Assembly: GCF_039602135.1 (NCBI RefSeq)
Contig: NZ_CP125942.1
Location: 2,480,001-2,544,000 of the forward strand
Length of the DNA: 64,000 bases
Reading direction: 5' to 3'
Origin: Glutamicibacter sp. B1
Lineage (GTDB): Bacteria; Actinomycetota; Actinomycetes; Actinomycetales; Micrococcaceae
Shown: piece after piece, positions 18,671 through 27,963 of the stretch
Position numbering within the stretch: position 1 is the stretch's first letter
How the letters are laid out: each line of letters begins with the position of its first letter
The notes under the pieces: model-generated
What the model saw: the letters and a program-made list of their open reading frames with translations, nothing else
What the model was told of the DNA's origin: nothing
The model's database searches: none
Made by a program: the position numbers and the translations under genes

Positions 18671-19507
18671 CTACTGGATCTTGGTGACCTGGTTGAAGTT
18701 CAAGGTCACTGGGGTTTCGCGCTCGAAGATGGAAACCAGTACCACCAGCTGAGCTGCTTCCAGCTTAATTTCGGAGATAGTCGCAGGCATCGTTTCGAAT
18801 GGACCATCGTTGACGATGACCGATTCTCCAACTTCAAAGTCCACGGTGACCTCAGTAATTGGTGCGCGACCTGGCTTCGAAGCCGATGGCTGCTCTACTG
18901 GGTCTACGACAGTGTGCTCCAGCATGGAGAACACTTCGTCAAGGTTCAGTGGGTTTGGATCGTGGGCGTTTCCGACGAATCCGGTGACACCTGGAGTGTG
19001 TCGAACAACACCCCATGAAGCGTCGGTGAGTTCCATGCGAACCAGAACGTAGCCTGGAATGCGCACGCGGCGAACGATCTTACGCTGAGTGTTCTTGACC
19101 TCAACGACTTCTTCCATCGGCACCTGAATGTCGTAGATGAACTCTTCCATATCCTGAGTCTGGATACGGGTTTCGAGGTTCACCTTGACGCGGTTTTCGT
19201 AGCCGGCGTAAGTGTGAATGACAAACCAGTCACCTGGAAGGCGACGTAGATTGGAACGGAATTCTTCCTTGAGGCGAGCAACCTTGTCCTCGCCAGATTC
19301 CTCGGCTTCGTCCTGCGCAACCTCAGCTTCGGTTTCTTCAACCTCGGCTTCGGCTTCAGCAACCTGAGCATCTTCAGCTTCTACGGCTGGGGCTTCGTTC
19401 GAGTCGACGTCAGCCTCAACGGCTGCATCTACCTGATCGCTGTCGGCTTCAACGAACTCGTTTTCGACCTCGTCATTAATCTGCGGTTCGAGTTCCTTGT
19501 CGGACAC
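18671..19507 (-). CDS. nusG: Transcription termination/antitermination factor NusG
   Basis: 278 residues, longer than E. coli NusG (181), because of an N-terminal acidic extension of about 85 residues rich in Glu, Asp, Ala and Val. Such extensions are common in actinobacterial NusG. The NGN domain begins near [16 protein letters not shown] and the KOW domain is at the C-terminus ([14 protein letters not shown]...). Start GTG 19507 has GCAGGAG six bases upstream. It lies between secE (75 nt upstream) and rplK. Confidence 0.95.
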   Translation of the reverse strand: MSDKELEPQINDEVENEFVEADSDQVDAAVEADVDSNEAPAVEAEDAQVAEAEAEVEETEAEVAQDEAEESGEDKVARLKEEFRSNLRRLPGDWFVIHTYAGYENRVKVNLETRIQTQDMEEFIYDIQVPMEEVVEVKNTQRKIVRRVRIPGYVLVRMELTDASWGVVRHTPGVTGFVGNAHDPNPLNLDEVFSMLEHTVVDPVEQPSASKPGRAPITEVTVDFEVGESVIVNDGPFETMPATISEIKLEAAQLVVLVSIFERETPVTLNFNQVTKIQ

Positions 19508-19581
19508 TGCAGCTCCTGCTCTCTTTGACTGAATGACACTGAAATTGCCTCGGAGAGATTATACCTCCGAGGCAACTAAAC

Positions 19582-19830
19582 TTACTGTTCTACCTGTTTG
19601 GTGAACAGGAGGATCGAACCCTGTCCGAAGACAAAATCTAGGGCTGTCACGATCAGCATCACCACGACAACAAATCCGACGACTACTAAGAAGTAGTTGA
19701 TCAGTTCGCTTCGGGTCGGGGTGACTACCTTTTTAAGTTCCGCGATTACCTGACGGAAAAATAGCATGATCTGGGCAAAAAAGCCCTTCTTCTGCTTACC
19801 CTTGCCAGAGCTAAGAGCAGACTCGGTCAT
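19582..19830 (-). CDS. secE: Preprotein translocase subunit SecE
   Basis: 82-residue single-span membrane subunit of the SecYEG channel. The basic/amphipathic segment FFRQVIAELKKVVTPTRSEL precedes one transmembrane helix (about residues 46-68). The start is placed at ATG 19830 because GAGGAAG lies five bases upstream; the frame is open further upstream but into the tRNA-Trp flank. Located, as in most actinobacteria, between tRNA-Trp and nusG. Confidence 0.95.
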   Translation of the reverse strand: MTESALSSGKGKQKKGFFAQIMLFFRQVIAELKKVVTPTRSELINYFLVVVGFVVVVMLIVTALDFVFGQGSILLFTKQVEQ

Positions 19831-19947
19831 GATCTTCCTCGTTTCAATTTTTTTGGCCAGTTGAAACAATCACGGTGCGTCGTAGCCTGATCGACAACAA
19901 CACACCGTGACGTAAGATAATTCGCTAAGCGATAAATCGCTACTGCG

Positions 19948-20020
19948 CAGGGCAGACAGGACTCGAACCTGCAACCTGCGGTTTTGGAGACCGCTGCGCT
20001 ACCAATTGCGCCACTACCCT
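19948..20020 (-). tRNA. tRNA-Trp (CCA anticodon)
   Basis: 73-nt cloverleaf with 5' AGGGTAG paired to CTGCCCT, D-arm GTGGCGCAATTGGTAGCGC, anticodon arm CGGTCTCCAAAACCG (anticodon CCA) and T-arm with GGTTCGAGTCC. The 3' CCA is not encoded. A TAAGAT hexamer upstream is a possible -10. Confidence 0.95.
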
Positions 20021-20289
20021 TCGGAGCATTTTTCGCTCCCACCTAGAACATCTTAGCGGATGAAGACTTGAAGTTTCTTCCGTTGCGATGTCTCGGCAAC
20101 GAGAAATAACTGTACGCAACGAAATGGCAATTGTCGAACTGACAACCCATGGTGTGGCGCAGAACGCATAGTTCAGCTCATTTTTGGCCTCGTTGATGTC
20201 ATTTTTACTCATCCTCAGGTGTTCTAGTGGACTGGGAACTAAACTGAGAACTAACAGCTGTCCCCACAAACTTCAGGACGAATTCTCAC

Positions 20290-21489
20290 ATGTCTCGAAT
20301 TTCTCGCCGTATCGGCGCAATTTCCGAATCCGCCACTCTCGCAGTCGACGCCAAGGCTAAGGCTCTGAAAGCCGCAGGTCGCCCAGTCATCGGGTTCGGT
20401 GCCGGTGAGCCTGATTTCCCAACGCCTGACTACATTGTTGAGGCTGCGCTTGAAGCTGCCCGCGATCCAAAGAATCACCGCTACTCCCCTGCCGCCGGCC
20501 TTCCAGAACTGCGTGAAGCCATTGCAGAGAAAACCTTGCGCGATTCTGGCTATGAGATTTCTGCTTCCCAGGTCTTGGTCACTAACGGTGGCAAGCAGGC
20601 TGTTTACAACACCTTCGCCACCTTGCTTGATCCAGGCGACGAGGTCATCGTTCCTGCACCTTATTGGACCACCTATCCTGAAGCCATTCAGTTGGCTGGT
20701 GGCAAGCCAGTTTCAATCTTTGCTGGCCCAGAACAGGGCTACAAGGTCACCGTGGAGCAGCTCGAATCGGTGCTGACCGAACGCACCAAGATTTTGCTGT
20801 TTGTCTCCCCTTCCAACCCCACCGGAGCCGTGTACTCACCAGAACAGGTTCGCGAAATTGGCCAGTGGGCTGCTTCTAAGGGCCTCTGGGTTGTCACCGA
20901 CGAGATCTACGAACACCTAACTTATGGTGATGCTTCCTTCAGTTCCATCGCTACCCTGGCTCCAGAACTCGAAGACCGCGTCGTTGTGCTCAACGGTGTA
21001 GCCAAGACCTACGCCATGACCGGCTGGCGTGTGGGATGGATGGCTGGACCTGCCGATGTCATCAAGGCGGCTACCAACCTGCAATCGCATGCCACCTCGA
21101 ACGTTGCCAATGTTTCCCAGCGAGCCGCTTTAGCTGCCGTTGCAGGGCCTCTAGATGCGGTGAACGAGATGAAGACCGCTTTCAACCGTCGACGCCTAGC
21201 AATCGTTGAGGGCCTGAACGCCATTGATGGTCTGCACTGCCCTACCCCAGAGGGCGCCTTCTACGCCTACTCGGATGTGCGCGGCCTGCTCGGACGTGAA
21301 TTCCGTGGCGTCGTGAACAACACCAGCGCAGAGCTGGCTGCTTTCATCCTGGAGCAGGCTGAGGTAGCCGTTGTTCCTGGTGAAGCTTTCGGTCCATCCG
21401 GCTACATCCGCATGTCCTATGCACTGGGCGATGCTGATCTTGCAGAGGGCGTAGCTCGTATCGCTAATTTGCTTGGCGAAGCAAAGTAG
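20290..21489 (+). CDS. Aspartate aminotransferase-type PLP enzyme
   Basis: 399-residue fold-type I aminotransferase, subclass Ia. [12 protein letters not shown] at the N-terminus, [11 protein letters not shown] and the internal aldimine lysine K239 in [16 protein letters not shown] are diagnostic. The expected reaction is interconversion of aspartate/2-oxoglutarate and oxaloacetate/glutamate, although related AT-I enzymes use other amino acids and specificity is not certain. Start ATG 20290. Stand-alone gene upstream of a strong bidirectional terminator. Confidence 0.93.
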   Translation: MSRISRRIGAISESATLAVDAKAKALKAAGRPVIGFGAGEPDFPTPDYIVEAALEAARDPKNHRYSPAAGLPELREAIAEKTLRDSGYEISASQVLVTNGGKQAVYNTFATLLDPGDEVIVPAPYWTTYPEAIQLAGGKPVSIFAGPEQGYKVTVEQLESVLTERTKILLFVSPSNPTGAVYSPEQVREIGQWAASKGLWVVTDEIYEHLTYGDASFSSIATLAPELEDRVVVLNGVAKTYAMTGWRVGWMAGPADVIKAATNLQSHATSNVANVSQRAALAAVAGPLDAVNEMKTAFNRRRLAIVEGLNAIDGLHCPTPEGAFYAYSDVRGLLGREFRGVVNNTSAELAAFILEQAEVAVVPGEAFGPSGYIRMSYALGDADLAEGVARIANLLGEAK

Positions 21490-21500
21490 TCGAGGTTCTA

Positions 21501-21550
21501 AAAAGCCTGCGGGTGACCCAAGAATTTTCTTGGGTCACCCGCAGGCTTTT
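21501..21550. terminator. Bidirectional terminator
   Basis: Perfect 24-bp inverted repeat with AT-rich ends (AAAAGCCTGCGGG... / ...CCCGCAGGCTTTT) between the convergent aminotransferase and response-regulator genes. Confidence 0.92.
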
Positions 21551-21564
21551 ATGCATTGAAATAC

Positions 21565-22233
21565 TTAGAGGATCTTGCGGTCAACGGCCCACCGGGTGAG
21601 CTCATGGCGATTAGATAATTGAAGTTTACGTAAGACGTTTGAGACGTGAGATTCCACAGTCTTCACCGAGATGAACAACTCTGAAGCTACTTCCTTGTAA
21701 CTGTAGCCACGGGCAATCAGTCGCATGACCTGCAATTCGCGGTCTGAGAGCAAATCTAGTTCTTCATCAATCTCCGAGACAGCGCTACTTCCACCGAAAG
21801 CATCAAGCACAAATCCTGCAAGGCGCGGTGAAAATACCGCATCGCCGGCTGCCACTCGACGTACAGCATCTGAAATTTCCTCGCCGGAAATGCTCTTGGT
21901 GACATATCCGCGTGCCCCGGCACGAATCACCGTGACCACGTCTTGTGCTGCGTCAGAAACGCTCAGCGCCAAGAATTTAGTTGAACCCAACAACTGGGTG
22001 CAGTTCTTCAATACTTCTGCGCCGCCGCCGGCCCGACCACCTGGCAAGTGCACGTCGAGCAACACCACATCGGGTTTTTGCTCGGTAATTACCGCGGTAG
22101 CTTCTTCAACGGTCCCAGCCTCCCCCACAATATGCATGTCGCTAGCCAGATCCGCTTTGAGGCCGGAACGAAAAATCGCATGGTCATCAACCAGGACTAC
22201 ACGATAGCTTTGGACATTATTTTCAGTACTCAC
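21565..22233 (-). CDS. NarL/LuxR-family response regulator
   Basis: 222 residues. The N-terminal receiver has the acidic pair V-D-D at 15-17 and phospho-acceptor D60 (VVLLDVHLP); the C-terminal GerE-type helix-turn-helix contains LSDRELQVMRLIARGYSYKE and ISVKTVESHVSNVLRKL. Its GTG start overlaps the kinase stop by four bases (GTGA), so the pair is translationally coupled. It resembles the regulators paired with PspC-domain kinases in Streptomyces (MacRS). Target genes are probably the divergent PspC cluster. Confidence 0.92.
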   Translation of the reverse strand: MSTENNVQSYRVVLVDDHAIFRSGLKADLASDMHIVGEAGTVEEATAVITEQKPDVVLLDVHLPGGRAGGGAEVLKNCTQLLGSTKFLALSVSDAAQDVVTVIRAGARGYVTKSISGEEISDAVRRVAAGDAVFSPRLAGFVLDAFGGSSAVSEIDEELDLLSDRELQVMRLIARGYSYKEVASELFISVKTVESHVSNVLRKLQLSNRHELTRWAVDRKIL

Positions 22234-23495
22234 GAATGTGTCTCTTCCTGCGTTGTAATTCGAGGCATGCTCAGCTGTATTTCGGTGCCGGTTTCGCTGC
22301 TTCTAATCTCGGCCTTCCCACCAGCTCGCTGCATGCGCCCAATAATCGATTCCCGCACACCATGCCGGTCTTCTGGGATATCCGCGAGCTCAAAACCAGT
22401 CCCACGGTCACGGACGAAAACTTCTACGACATCCTCAGAGCATTCAAGATAAACAGAAATTTTGCCCGGCGCATGTTTTGCAGCATTCATCATCGCTTCC
22501 CTAGTGGCGGCGACCAATGCCTGCTGACCGTCAAATCCTTGGGCATTCCCCACCGCAATGACTTCTACGTTCTTTAGGAGCAATTGCTCTATGTCGCTGG
22601 CCTCACGTTGCACCTCAACAACTACATCTTCATCGTCTAGGTCTTGATTCCCATAGAGCCACTGACGCAACTCTCGCTCTTGAATGCGGGCCAGGGTCCG
22701 CACGGCCGCTGGGTCTTCACTTCGTTTTTGTATGACGGCTAAAGTCTGCAAGACCGAGTCGTGAAGGTGTGCGGCGAACTCTGCGCGTTGGGCCGCTGCT
22801 TGTCTAGAGCTACGCTCGGCGAGGAAGTCGCGCCATAGTCTGGTACCCCAAGGCAGTAGAACTACCACGGCGCCGACAATGATCGCTAGGGCAGCCCACA
22901 TGCCACCGAGAAGATCTGCCACTCCCACGGAACCGCTGAGGATGGCCAGTAGACCGCCAATAACCAAGACAAGTCCTAGTCCAAGGCGAATCAGTAGTGG
23001 CGCCGATTTCTTCGCCCCCGGTTTGATGACTTGAGCGTCTAGTTGCAGCCACGCCACGAGGATGCCGGCGAGGATCCCTACGGAGGGCCAGATAAGATCC
23101 CAGCGAATATTCCACCCGGCCCATTGCGCCAAGGCTAGGACGGCGAGAACTAACAGTCCACAACCGATCAGCATTTCACGCCAAGAGGAGTTCTTCTCCC
23201 AGCCTTCACGAGATCGGAAAAAACCTTGCTGAACCCGATTCATCTCTTCGGCAAGGCTACGCGTCCGAGTGCCCCAAGATCGGATTTCATCCGCCTGGGC
23301 TTCTTCCGCGCTAGGAACAAAGACCCAGAGCCACGCATACAGCAGGATGCCGATGCCGCCGAGGGCGCTCAACGCGATGAAGCCTAGACGTACATAATTC
23401 AGCGGGATTCCCAGATGCGCAGCCAAACCGCCACTGACGCCGGCGATCATACGATGTTCGCTGCGCACCAAGAGGCTTCGTTCAGGGCTTTCCAT
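22230..23495 (-). CDS. PspC-domain sensor histidine kinase
   Basis: 421 residues. An N-terminal PspC domain (residues about 5-60, RMIAGVSGGLAAHLGIPLNYVR plus a membrane helix) is followed by four further hydrophobic helices. Next come a HisKA_3 dimerisation domain with the phospho-accepting histidine H245 (AAHLHDSVLQ) and a HATPase domain with NAAKHAPG and RDRGTGFEL. This architecture is known in actinobacterial envelope-stress kinases. Operon with the downstream regulator; divergent from a second PspC gene across a 126-bp promoter region. Confidence 0.92.
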   Translation of the reverse strand: MESPERSLLVRSEHRMIAGVSGGLAAHLGIPLNYVRLGFIALSALGGIGILLYAWLWVFVPSAEEAQADEIRSWGTRTRSLAEEMNRVQQGFFRSREGWEKNSSWREMLIGCGLLVLAVLALAQWAGWNIRWDLIWPSVGILAGILVAWLQLDAQVIKPGAKKSAPLLIRLGLGLVLVIGGLLAILSGSVGVADLLGGMWAALAIIVGAVVVLLPWGTRLWRDFLAERSSRQAAAQRAEFAAHLHDSVLQTLAVIQKRSEDPAAVRTLARIQERELRQWLYGNQDLDDEDVVVEVQREASDIEQLLLKNVEVIAVGNAQGFDGQQALVAATREAMMNAAKHAPGKISVYLECSEDVVEVFVRDRGTGFELADIPEDRHGVRESIIGRMQRAGGKAEIRSSETGTEIQLSMPRITTQEETHS

Positions 23496-23546
23496 GCTTC
23501 TAAGTCAAACACGTTATGAAGAATTTTTGGTGCTTGATCACTACTT

Positions 23547-23562
23547 CTAGGGGCACCCCTAG
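23547..23562. promoter_or_regulatory. Palindromic operator between PspC genes
   Basis: Perfect 16-bp palindrome with 7-2-7 geometry (CTAGGGG CA CCCCTAG), immediately overlapping CCCCTAGGGG (23556-23565) and followed by AGGGTATCCCCT. It sits midway between the divergent kinase and PspC starts. NarL-family regulators bind 7-2-7 sites, so it is the natural candidate for autoregulation. Confidence 0.6.
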
Positions 23563-23621
23563 GGGAAGTTCAGGGTATCCCCTCATAGCGGTGGCACCCA
23601 TATTCACGAGAACATTGAAGC

Positions 23622-24959
23622 ATGAACACTTCACGGGCCGAGCGTCGAGGCTTTTTCCTTCAACTAAGCAAATCACCAATCATCCGCAAAGAGTCGCGGT
23701 GGCTTGGTGGTGTTGCCACAGGTATCGCCGATTATTTCAAGATCGACGTAATTCTGGCGCGTGGCATTGTTGTCGTACTGAGCTTTCTCGGCGGCTTAGG
23801 TCTCATTCTTTACGGTCTGGCGTGGGCACTACTGCCTGACGAACAAGGACGTATCCATCTGGAACGTGCACTGAACAAAGAGTGGACCAGCGGGATGACC
23901 GGATCGGTACTGCTCGTTTTCTTGGGCATCTTCCCGGCCCAATGGATCTTGGATTCGGTGGCTCCGGTGCTGTGGCCAATAGCCATCGTGGCAGCGGTCC
24001 TCTTCATTGTTTTCAGCCGGAAGAACACCAAGTTCGAAAGGCCTCGTGCGGCCAAGCCTTATAAGGACACACCGACGGCTGCAAGCAAAACTGACAATAC
24101 GACTCACAGCACAGCGATGGAAAAAACCTGGCGCAAAGATACTTCGAGCTTTAGCTCCAGCGTTCCCCCAAAATCACCGACGTCCAGTACGAACTACTTT
24201 GATCAGGAGGAAACCATGGCTTCGCAAGGACCAGATCCAAGGCAACAGAGCAGCGGTTACGACTACTCGTATACTCCTGATCCCAAATACACACGGCCTT
24301 ATGACAAAGATGCCTATCAGAGCAAGGCTTCCCGAAAGGCTCAGTTAGGCGAACCCGTTCCAGGGTGGCTGGCCACAACAATCGTCGGTTTGAGTGTTCT
24401 GGTGATGGCCGCAGTATTGTGTGCCGACTACCTTCACATTCTCGATTTGCCCGGAGCTGGTTGGAGCGTCGCCCTGGCAGCCGGACTACTTGTCACTGGG
24501 GTGGCCATTGTGCTGGCGTCCCTGGTACGGCGCACCAGTGGTGGGTTGTTGGGCTTAGGAATTCCCTTGCTTGTCCTGACGCTGATTTTCTCCGGCAGTT
24601 CATTGGGAACCCAAGACCGTCAGGTTGTCCGTTCCGAGTCAGATGCTAATGCTTACAGCGCTGTCTTCAGTCGCTCGACTATCGATCTGACCTACCTCAA
24701 CTCGATCTCAACGCCGACTACAGTGGAAGTTGATTCAGTCTTCTCCCGGTTGGACCTCAAACTCCCGCCGAATGTGCCAGTCAAGGTAATCACCGACGGT
24801 GTCTTCAACTCCCAGTCGGATCTTGAGCTGCCACAGGATCAAGGACAGGTACCTGAGAACACACCGCTGCTGACGATCAAAGTTGATGGCCTCTTCTCCT
24901 CCTTCGGGACCGAGGTAGCCAGTACCAGCACCCCTGCCGTAATCACCCCGGAATTCTAA
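23622..24959 (+). CDS. PspC domain membrane protein with LiaF-like C-terminus
   Basis: 445 residues. A PspC domain at residues about 18-75 (KESRWLGGVATGIADYFKID) is followed by two more hydrophobic helices, a low-complexity polar linker (about 125-240), four further hydrophobic stretches and a C-terminal beta-rich region of about 90 residues. That region has repeated VDSVFSRLDLKLPP-, VFNSQSDLELP- and VDGLFSSFG-type turns. The C-terminus resembles the toastrack/LiaF-C fold found with PspC proteins. Likely a membrane sensor or effector of the adjacent two-component system. Ribosome-binding site weak. Confidence 0.85.
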   Translation: MNTSRAERRGFFLQLSKSPIIRKESRWLGGVATGIADYFKIDVILARGIVVVLSFLGGLGLILYGLAWALLPDEQGRIHLERALNKEWTSGMTGSVLLVFLGIFPAQWILDSVAPVLWPIAIVAAVLFIVFSRKNTKFERPRAAKPYKDTPTAASKTDNTTHSTAMEKTWRKDTSSFSSSVPPKSPTSSTNYFDQEETMASQGPDPRQQSSGYDYSYTPDPKYTRPYDKDAYQSKASRKAQLGEPVPGWLATTIVGLSVLVMAAVLCADYLHILDLPGAGWSVALAAGLLVTGVAIVLASLVRRTSGGLLGLGIPLLVLTLIFSGSSLGTQDRQVVRSESDANAYSAVFSRSTIDLTYLNSISTPTTVEVDSVFSRLDLKLPPNVPVKVITDGVFNSQSDLELPQDQGQVPENTPLLTIKVDGLFSSFGTEVASTSTPAVITPEF

Positions 24960-24971
24960 GGACTGAGCACC

Positions 24972-25220
24972 ATGAACCATGATTCTCTACAACCCAAAAA
25001 GTTCCCTACCGGAACGTTGGTATTCGGCCTCATCCTGATTGTGGTGTCACTGGCTACGCTGAGCCGGACCATCTTCCATTGGAGCTTTGACATGCCGCTG
25101 TTTTTGATCATTGTTGTCGCCTTTGCAGGCGTAGCAATGATCATCTCCGGACTTTCCGCAGCCGGCAAACGCCGCCGAAGCGAGTCGGAAATCCCAGCCC
25201 CCACCGACCCTAACCTCTAA
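24972..25220 (+). CDS. Small two-helix membrane protein
   Basis: 82 residues with two hydrophobic helices (about 16-33 and 43-65) and a charged C-terminal tail containing GKRRRSESE. AAGGA lies nine bases before ATG 24972. It follows the PspC gene by 12 bp and precedes another PspC gene by 40 bp, so the three form one operon. I recognise no family; context suggests an accessory membrane component of the envelope-stress system. Confidence 0.75.
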   Translation: MNHDSLQPKKFPTGTLVFGLILIVVSLATLSRTIFHWSFDMPLFLIIVVAFAGVAMIISGLSAAGKRRRSESEIPAPTDPNL

Positions 25221-25260
25221 TCCCCAACTATTAGCTACCTCAAGCACAAGGAGATTCACC

Positions 25261-25503
25261 ATGGACCAGTTCTTCAACTCCCTACGTAAAATGCCACTCC
25301 GTCGCGGGCCAGCTCGTATTGCTGGCGGAGTCGCTGGAGGCATCGCCGACAAGTTCGGTTGGGATGTCACCATTGTCCGTATTGCGTTGCTACTTTCCTT
25401 CTTACTTCCAGTCTTCGGAATCGGTGCCTACATCGTTGCTTGGATTCTGATTCCAGCTCAGGACAACAGCATCATTTTGCAGGACTGGATTCGAAAGTTT
25501 TAG
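25261..25503 (+). CDS. Small PspC-domain protein
   Basis: 80 residues, almost entirely a PspC domain: RKMPLRRGPARIAGGVAGG followed by ADKFGWDVTIVRIALLL and a membrane helix ending in AWILIPAQ. AAGGAGA eight bases before ATG 25261 is a strong ribosome-binding site. Third gene of the divergent PspC operon. PspC proteins help sense membrane damage in the phage-shock response; this one lacks extra domains. Confidence 0.88.
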   Translation: MDQFFNSLRKMPLRRGPARIAGGVAGGIADKFGWDVTIVRIALLLSFLLPVFGIGAYIVAWILIPAQDNSIILQDWIRKF

Positions 25504-25557
25504 GATCTCAAGATTTCCGTAATGTTTCGCGGAATTCACCAAGCTAGTTCCCAATAC

Positions 25558-25598
25558 AGGGCGAGATGCGGTTACTTCAGTGGCCTGCAACTCGCCCT
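25558..25598 (+). terminator. Probable terminator after PspC operon
   Basis: 8-bp GC-rich stem (AGGGCGAG / CTCGCCCT) extended by TGC/GCA pairs, 54 nt after the last PspC stop and followed by TGTGGCTTT. Moderate strength. Confidence 0.5.
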
Positions 25599-25760
25599 TG
25601 TGGCTTTAAGCACGTAGACTGTCATGCAGAATTGATGCTCAATGGCGCGCGGAAATTAATTGACATCCGAATGGAAATCTTCGTCGCACTAGTGCTGTTG
25701 CCATGAAAATTGCACCTTCTCTACTGCACGAGGCTTTCCACGTTTACAAAGCGAGGCCCA

Positions 25761-26789
25761 ATGCGCGTTGGAATCATGACCTCAGGCGGAGACTGCCCAG
25801 GCCTGAATGCCGTCATCCGAGGAGCCGTCCTGAACGGCATCAAGAGCTACGACTACGAATTCGTCGGCTTCCGTGACGGTTGGCGGGGCGTCAAAGAAGG
25901 AGACTTCTTTGACCTGCCACGTACCGCTGTTCGAGGCATCGCTAAGCAGGGTGGAACTATTCTTGGTACCTCGCGTACCAACGCCTTTGAAGGTGAGCTC
26001 GGCGGCGCAGAAAACATCTCCCGTGTCCTGAAGGACAACAACATTGACGCGCTGATTGCCATTGGTGGAGAAGGTACCCTGGCTGGTGCGCAGCGTTTGT
26101 GTGCCGAGGGGCTGCCGATCGTTGGTGTTCCCAAGACCATTGACAATGACCTTGACGCTACCGATTACACCTTCGGGTTCGACACGGCCAACCAAATTGC
26201 TGTGGAAGCCATCGACCGCCTGCGCACCACTGGCGACTCGCATCACCGTTGCATGGTTGCCGAAGTCATGGGTCGACACGTTGGCTGGATTGCCATGCAC
26301 GCTGGCATGGCCTCAGGCGCCCACGCAATCTTGATCCCAGAGGTGTCCACCCCCATGGAACAGATCTGCGAGTGGGTCACCGAAGCGCATGAGCGTGGTC
26401 GTGCACCATTGGTAGTCGTAGCCGAGGGCTTTGTCCCTGAGGGTATGGAAGAAGCGTTCTCGGTACGTGGCGTGGATACCTTTGGTCGTGCACGACTCGG
26501 TGGCATTGGTGAAATGCTCGCTCCACTTCTTGAAGAGCGCACCGGCATTGAGACTCGTGCAACCGTGCTGGGACATATCCAGCGTGGCGGCGTTCCGACT
26601 GCTTTCGACCGTGTATTGGCCACCCGTTTGGGTATGGCCGCCGTGAACTCGGTTAACGAAAACGCTTGGGGCACGATGGTGGCCCTGCACGGAACCAAGG
26701 TTTTGCGGGTTCCGTTGCGCGCCGCGCTCAATAACCTTAAGCGTGTTCCGATGGACCGCTACGAGGAAGCTGCGATTCTCTTCGGATAA
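25761..26789 (+). CDS. pfkA: 6-phosphofructokinase
   Basis: 342-residue PFK that commits fructose 6-phosphate to glycolysis. SGGDCPGLNAVIRG (8-21), GGEGT (102-106) and PKTIDND (124-130, catalytic D128) are present. The Gly at position 105 points to ATP rather than pyrophosphate, while Lys125 is the residue typical of the actinobacterial/PPi-type group, a known mixed signature of group III ATP-PFKs. The start is set at ATG 25761 (GCGAGG upstream), trimming an upstream in-frame ATG at 25710 whose extra residues do not look like PFK. Confidence 0.95.
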   Translation: MRVGIMTSGGDCPGLNAVIRGAVLNGIKSYDYEFVGFRDGWRGVKEGDFFDLPRTAVRGIAKQGGTILGTSRTNAFEGELGGAENISRVLKDNNIDALIAIGGEGTLAGAQRLCAEGLPIVGVPKTIDNDLDATDYTFGFDTANQIAVEAIDRLRTTGDSHHRCMVAEVMGRHVGWIAMHAGMASGAHAILIPEVSTPMEQICEWVTEAHERGRAPLVVVAEGFVPEGMEEAFSVRGVDTFGRARLGGIGEMLAPLLEERTGIETRATVLGHIQRGGVPTAFDRVLATRLGMAAVNSVNENAWGTMVALHGTKVLRVPLRAALNNLKRVPMDRYEEAAILFG

Positions 26790-26801
26790 TCTTGAAACGA
26801 G

Positions 26802-26848
26802 CTAAGGGGTGGGCTGGCAATGCTTAGCATTGCCAGCCCACCCCTTAG
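26802..26848. terminator. Bidirectional terminator pfkA/ygfZ
   Basis: Perfect 22-bp inverted repeat with a 3-nt loop between the convergent pfkA and ygfZ-like genes. Confidence 0.9.
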
Positions 26849-26878
26849 TTCATTGAACGATACCTTCGGCGCGTTGCC

Positions 26879-27961
26879 CTAGCCTTGAGGCGGCGTACGA
26901 AGGAATCCAGTAAAGCGTCCTGCAACCTGACCAGCGTCGGGTGCGACGATGACTTCCTGCGACGCAGGGTAGCTGGTTTCACCGTCGACAACACTCAAAA
27001 CAGCTTCTGGATCAACATTGCGTTTGACCACGGCCAAGGCGATCGGTCCAGCTTCATAGTGCAGCGTTGCTGAAGTGACACGGCCAACTGTCCGCTCCCC
27101 CAACTTAACTTCTGAGCCAGGAGCAGGGAGGGTGTGCATTGAACCATCTAGGTCGAGGAACACTACCCGGCGAGGCGGATGCCCGATGTTGTGCACACGA
27201 GCAATCGTTTCCTGACCCTTATAGCAGCCCTTTTCCAGATGCACTGCGGTACGCAACCAGTCCAGCTCATGTGGGATGGTCTTCTCGTCGATTTCCGCGC
27301 CGAAGCGTGGTTCCCACGCGGCAATACGCAACGCTTCAACTGCCATCATTCCGGCGAGTTCTTCGTCAGCTACGGCGGAGACCAGATCATCTAGTGCCAC
27401 CACATGCAATAACCAAGGACGTTCCGAACCTGGGTGATCTTCACGCGAATAAGCCCACCCGCCTGGGGTGACGCCCGGCCATGGATCGGTCCAGATCAAT
27501 GTTCCGGCGCTTGGAATGGGGCGGGTTGCCGCCAACACTCCATGAGTCTGAGACAAGTTGTTGACCTCGACGCGCAACATGAAACGCATGGAGTTCAAGA
27601 ACTCTTCCAGTGCAGCTGCCGCACCTGGTTCCACGATGAGAACTAGGCGGTCTTCATCAACAAGCACCTTCATCTCGTGCTCGATGCGACCTTGGACCGA
27701 GAGCAACAACGTTTGTGTGCTCTGTGAAGGCTTCAGCGTATTTATGCGTTGGGTGCTCAGCGTATCAAGCCAGCTCTGGCGATCATCACCACGGATCTCC
27801 AGTACATCGAAATGGCTCAAGTCCGCAATGGCCTGACCTTCAGCCAGTTTCCGTGCCTCACGAGTCGGGGCACCGTAGTGCGCGGCCACGCCAGCATCAA
27901 CGCCGCCAGCTTCCACTGCGCCTGCACGCTGTAAAAGCGGCGAATGGTAACCAGTGCTCAT
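26879..27961 (-). CDS. ygfZ: YgfZ/GcvT-like folate-binding protein
   Basis: 360 residues. The signature KGCYKGQETIARVHNIG (near residues 243-259), containing the YgfZ cysteine motif K-G-C-Y-x-G-Q-E, identifies the tetrahydrofolate-dependent factor that supports some Fe-S cluster enzymes. The N-terminal portion shows the GcvT-type fold (LSHFDVLEIRGDDRQSWLDTL). ATG 27961 lies two bases after the stop of the FABP-like gene (TAACCATG), so the two are translationally coupled. This pairing recurs in actinobacteria as far as I recall. Confidence 0.9.
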   Translation of the reverse strand: MSTGYHSPLLQRAGAVEAGGVDAGVAAHYGAPTREARKLAEGQAIADLSHFDVLEIRGDDRQSWLDTLSTQRINTLKPSQSTQTLLLSVQGRIEHEMKVLVDEDRLVLIVEPGAAAALEEFLNSMRFMLRVEVNNLSQTHGVLAATRPIPSAGTLIWTDPWPGVTPGGWAYSREDHPGSERPWLLHVVALDDLVSAVADEELAGMMAVEALRIAAWEPRFGAEIDEKTIPHELDWLRTAVHLEKGCYKGQETIARVHNIGHPPRRVVFLDLDGSMHTLPAPGSEVKLGERTVGRVTSATLHYEAGPIALAVVKRNVDPEAVLSVVDGETSYPASQEVIVAPDAGQVAGRFTGFLRTPPQG

Positions 27962-27963
27962 GG

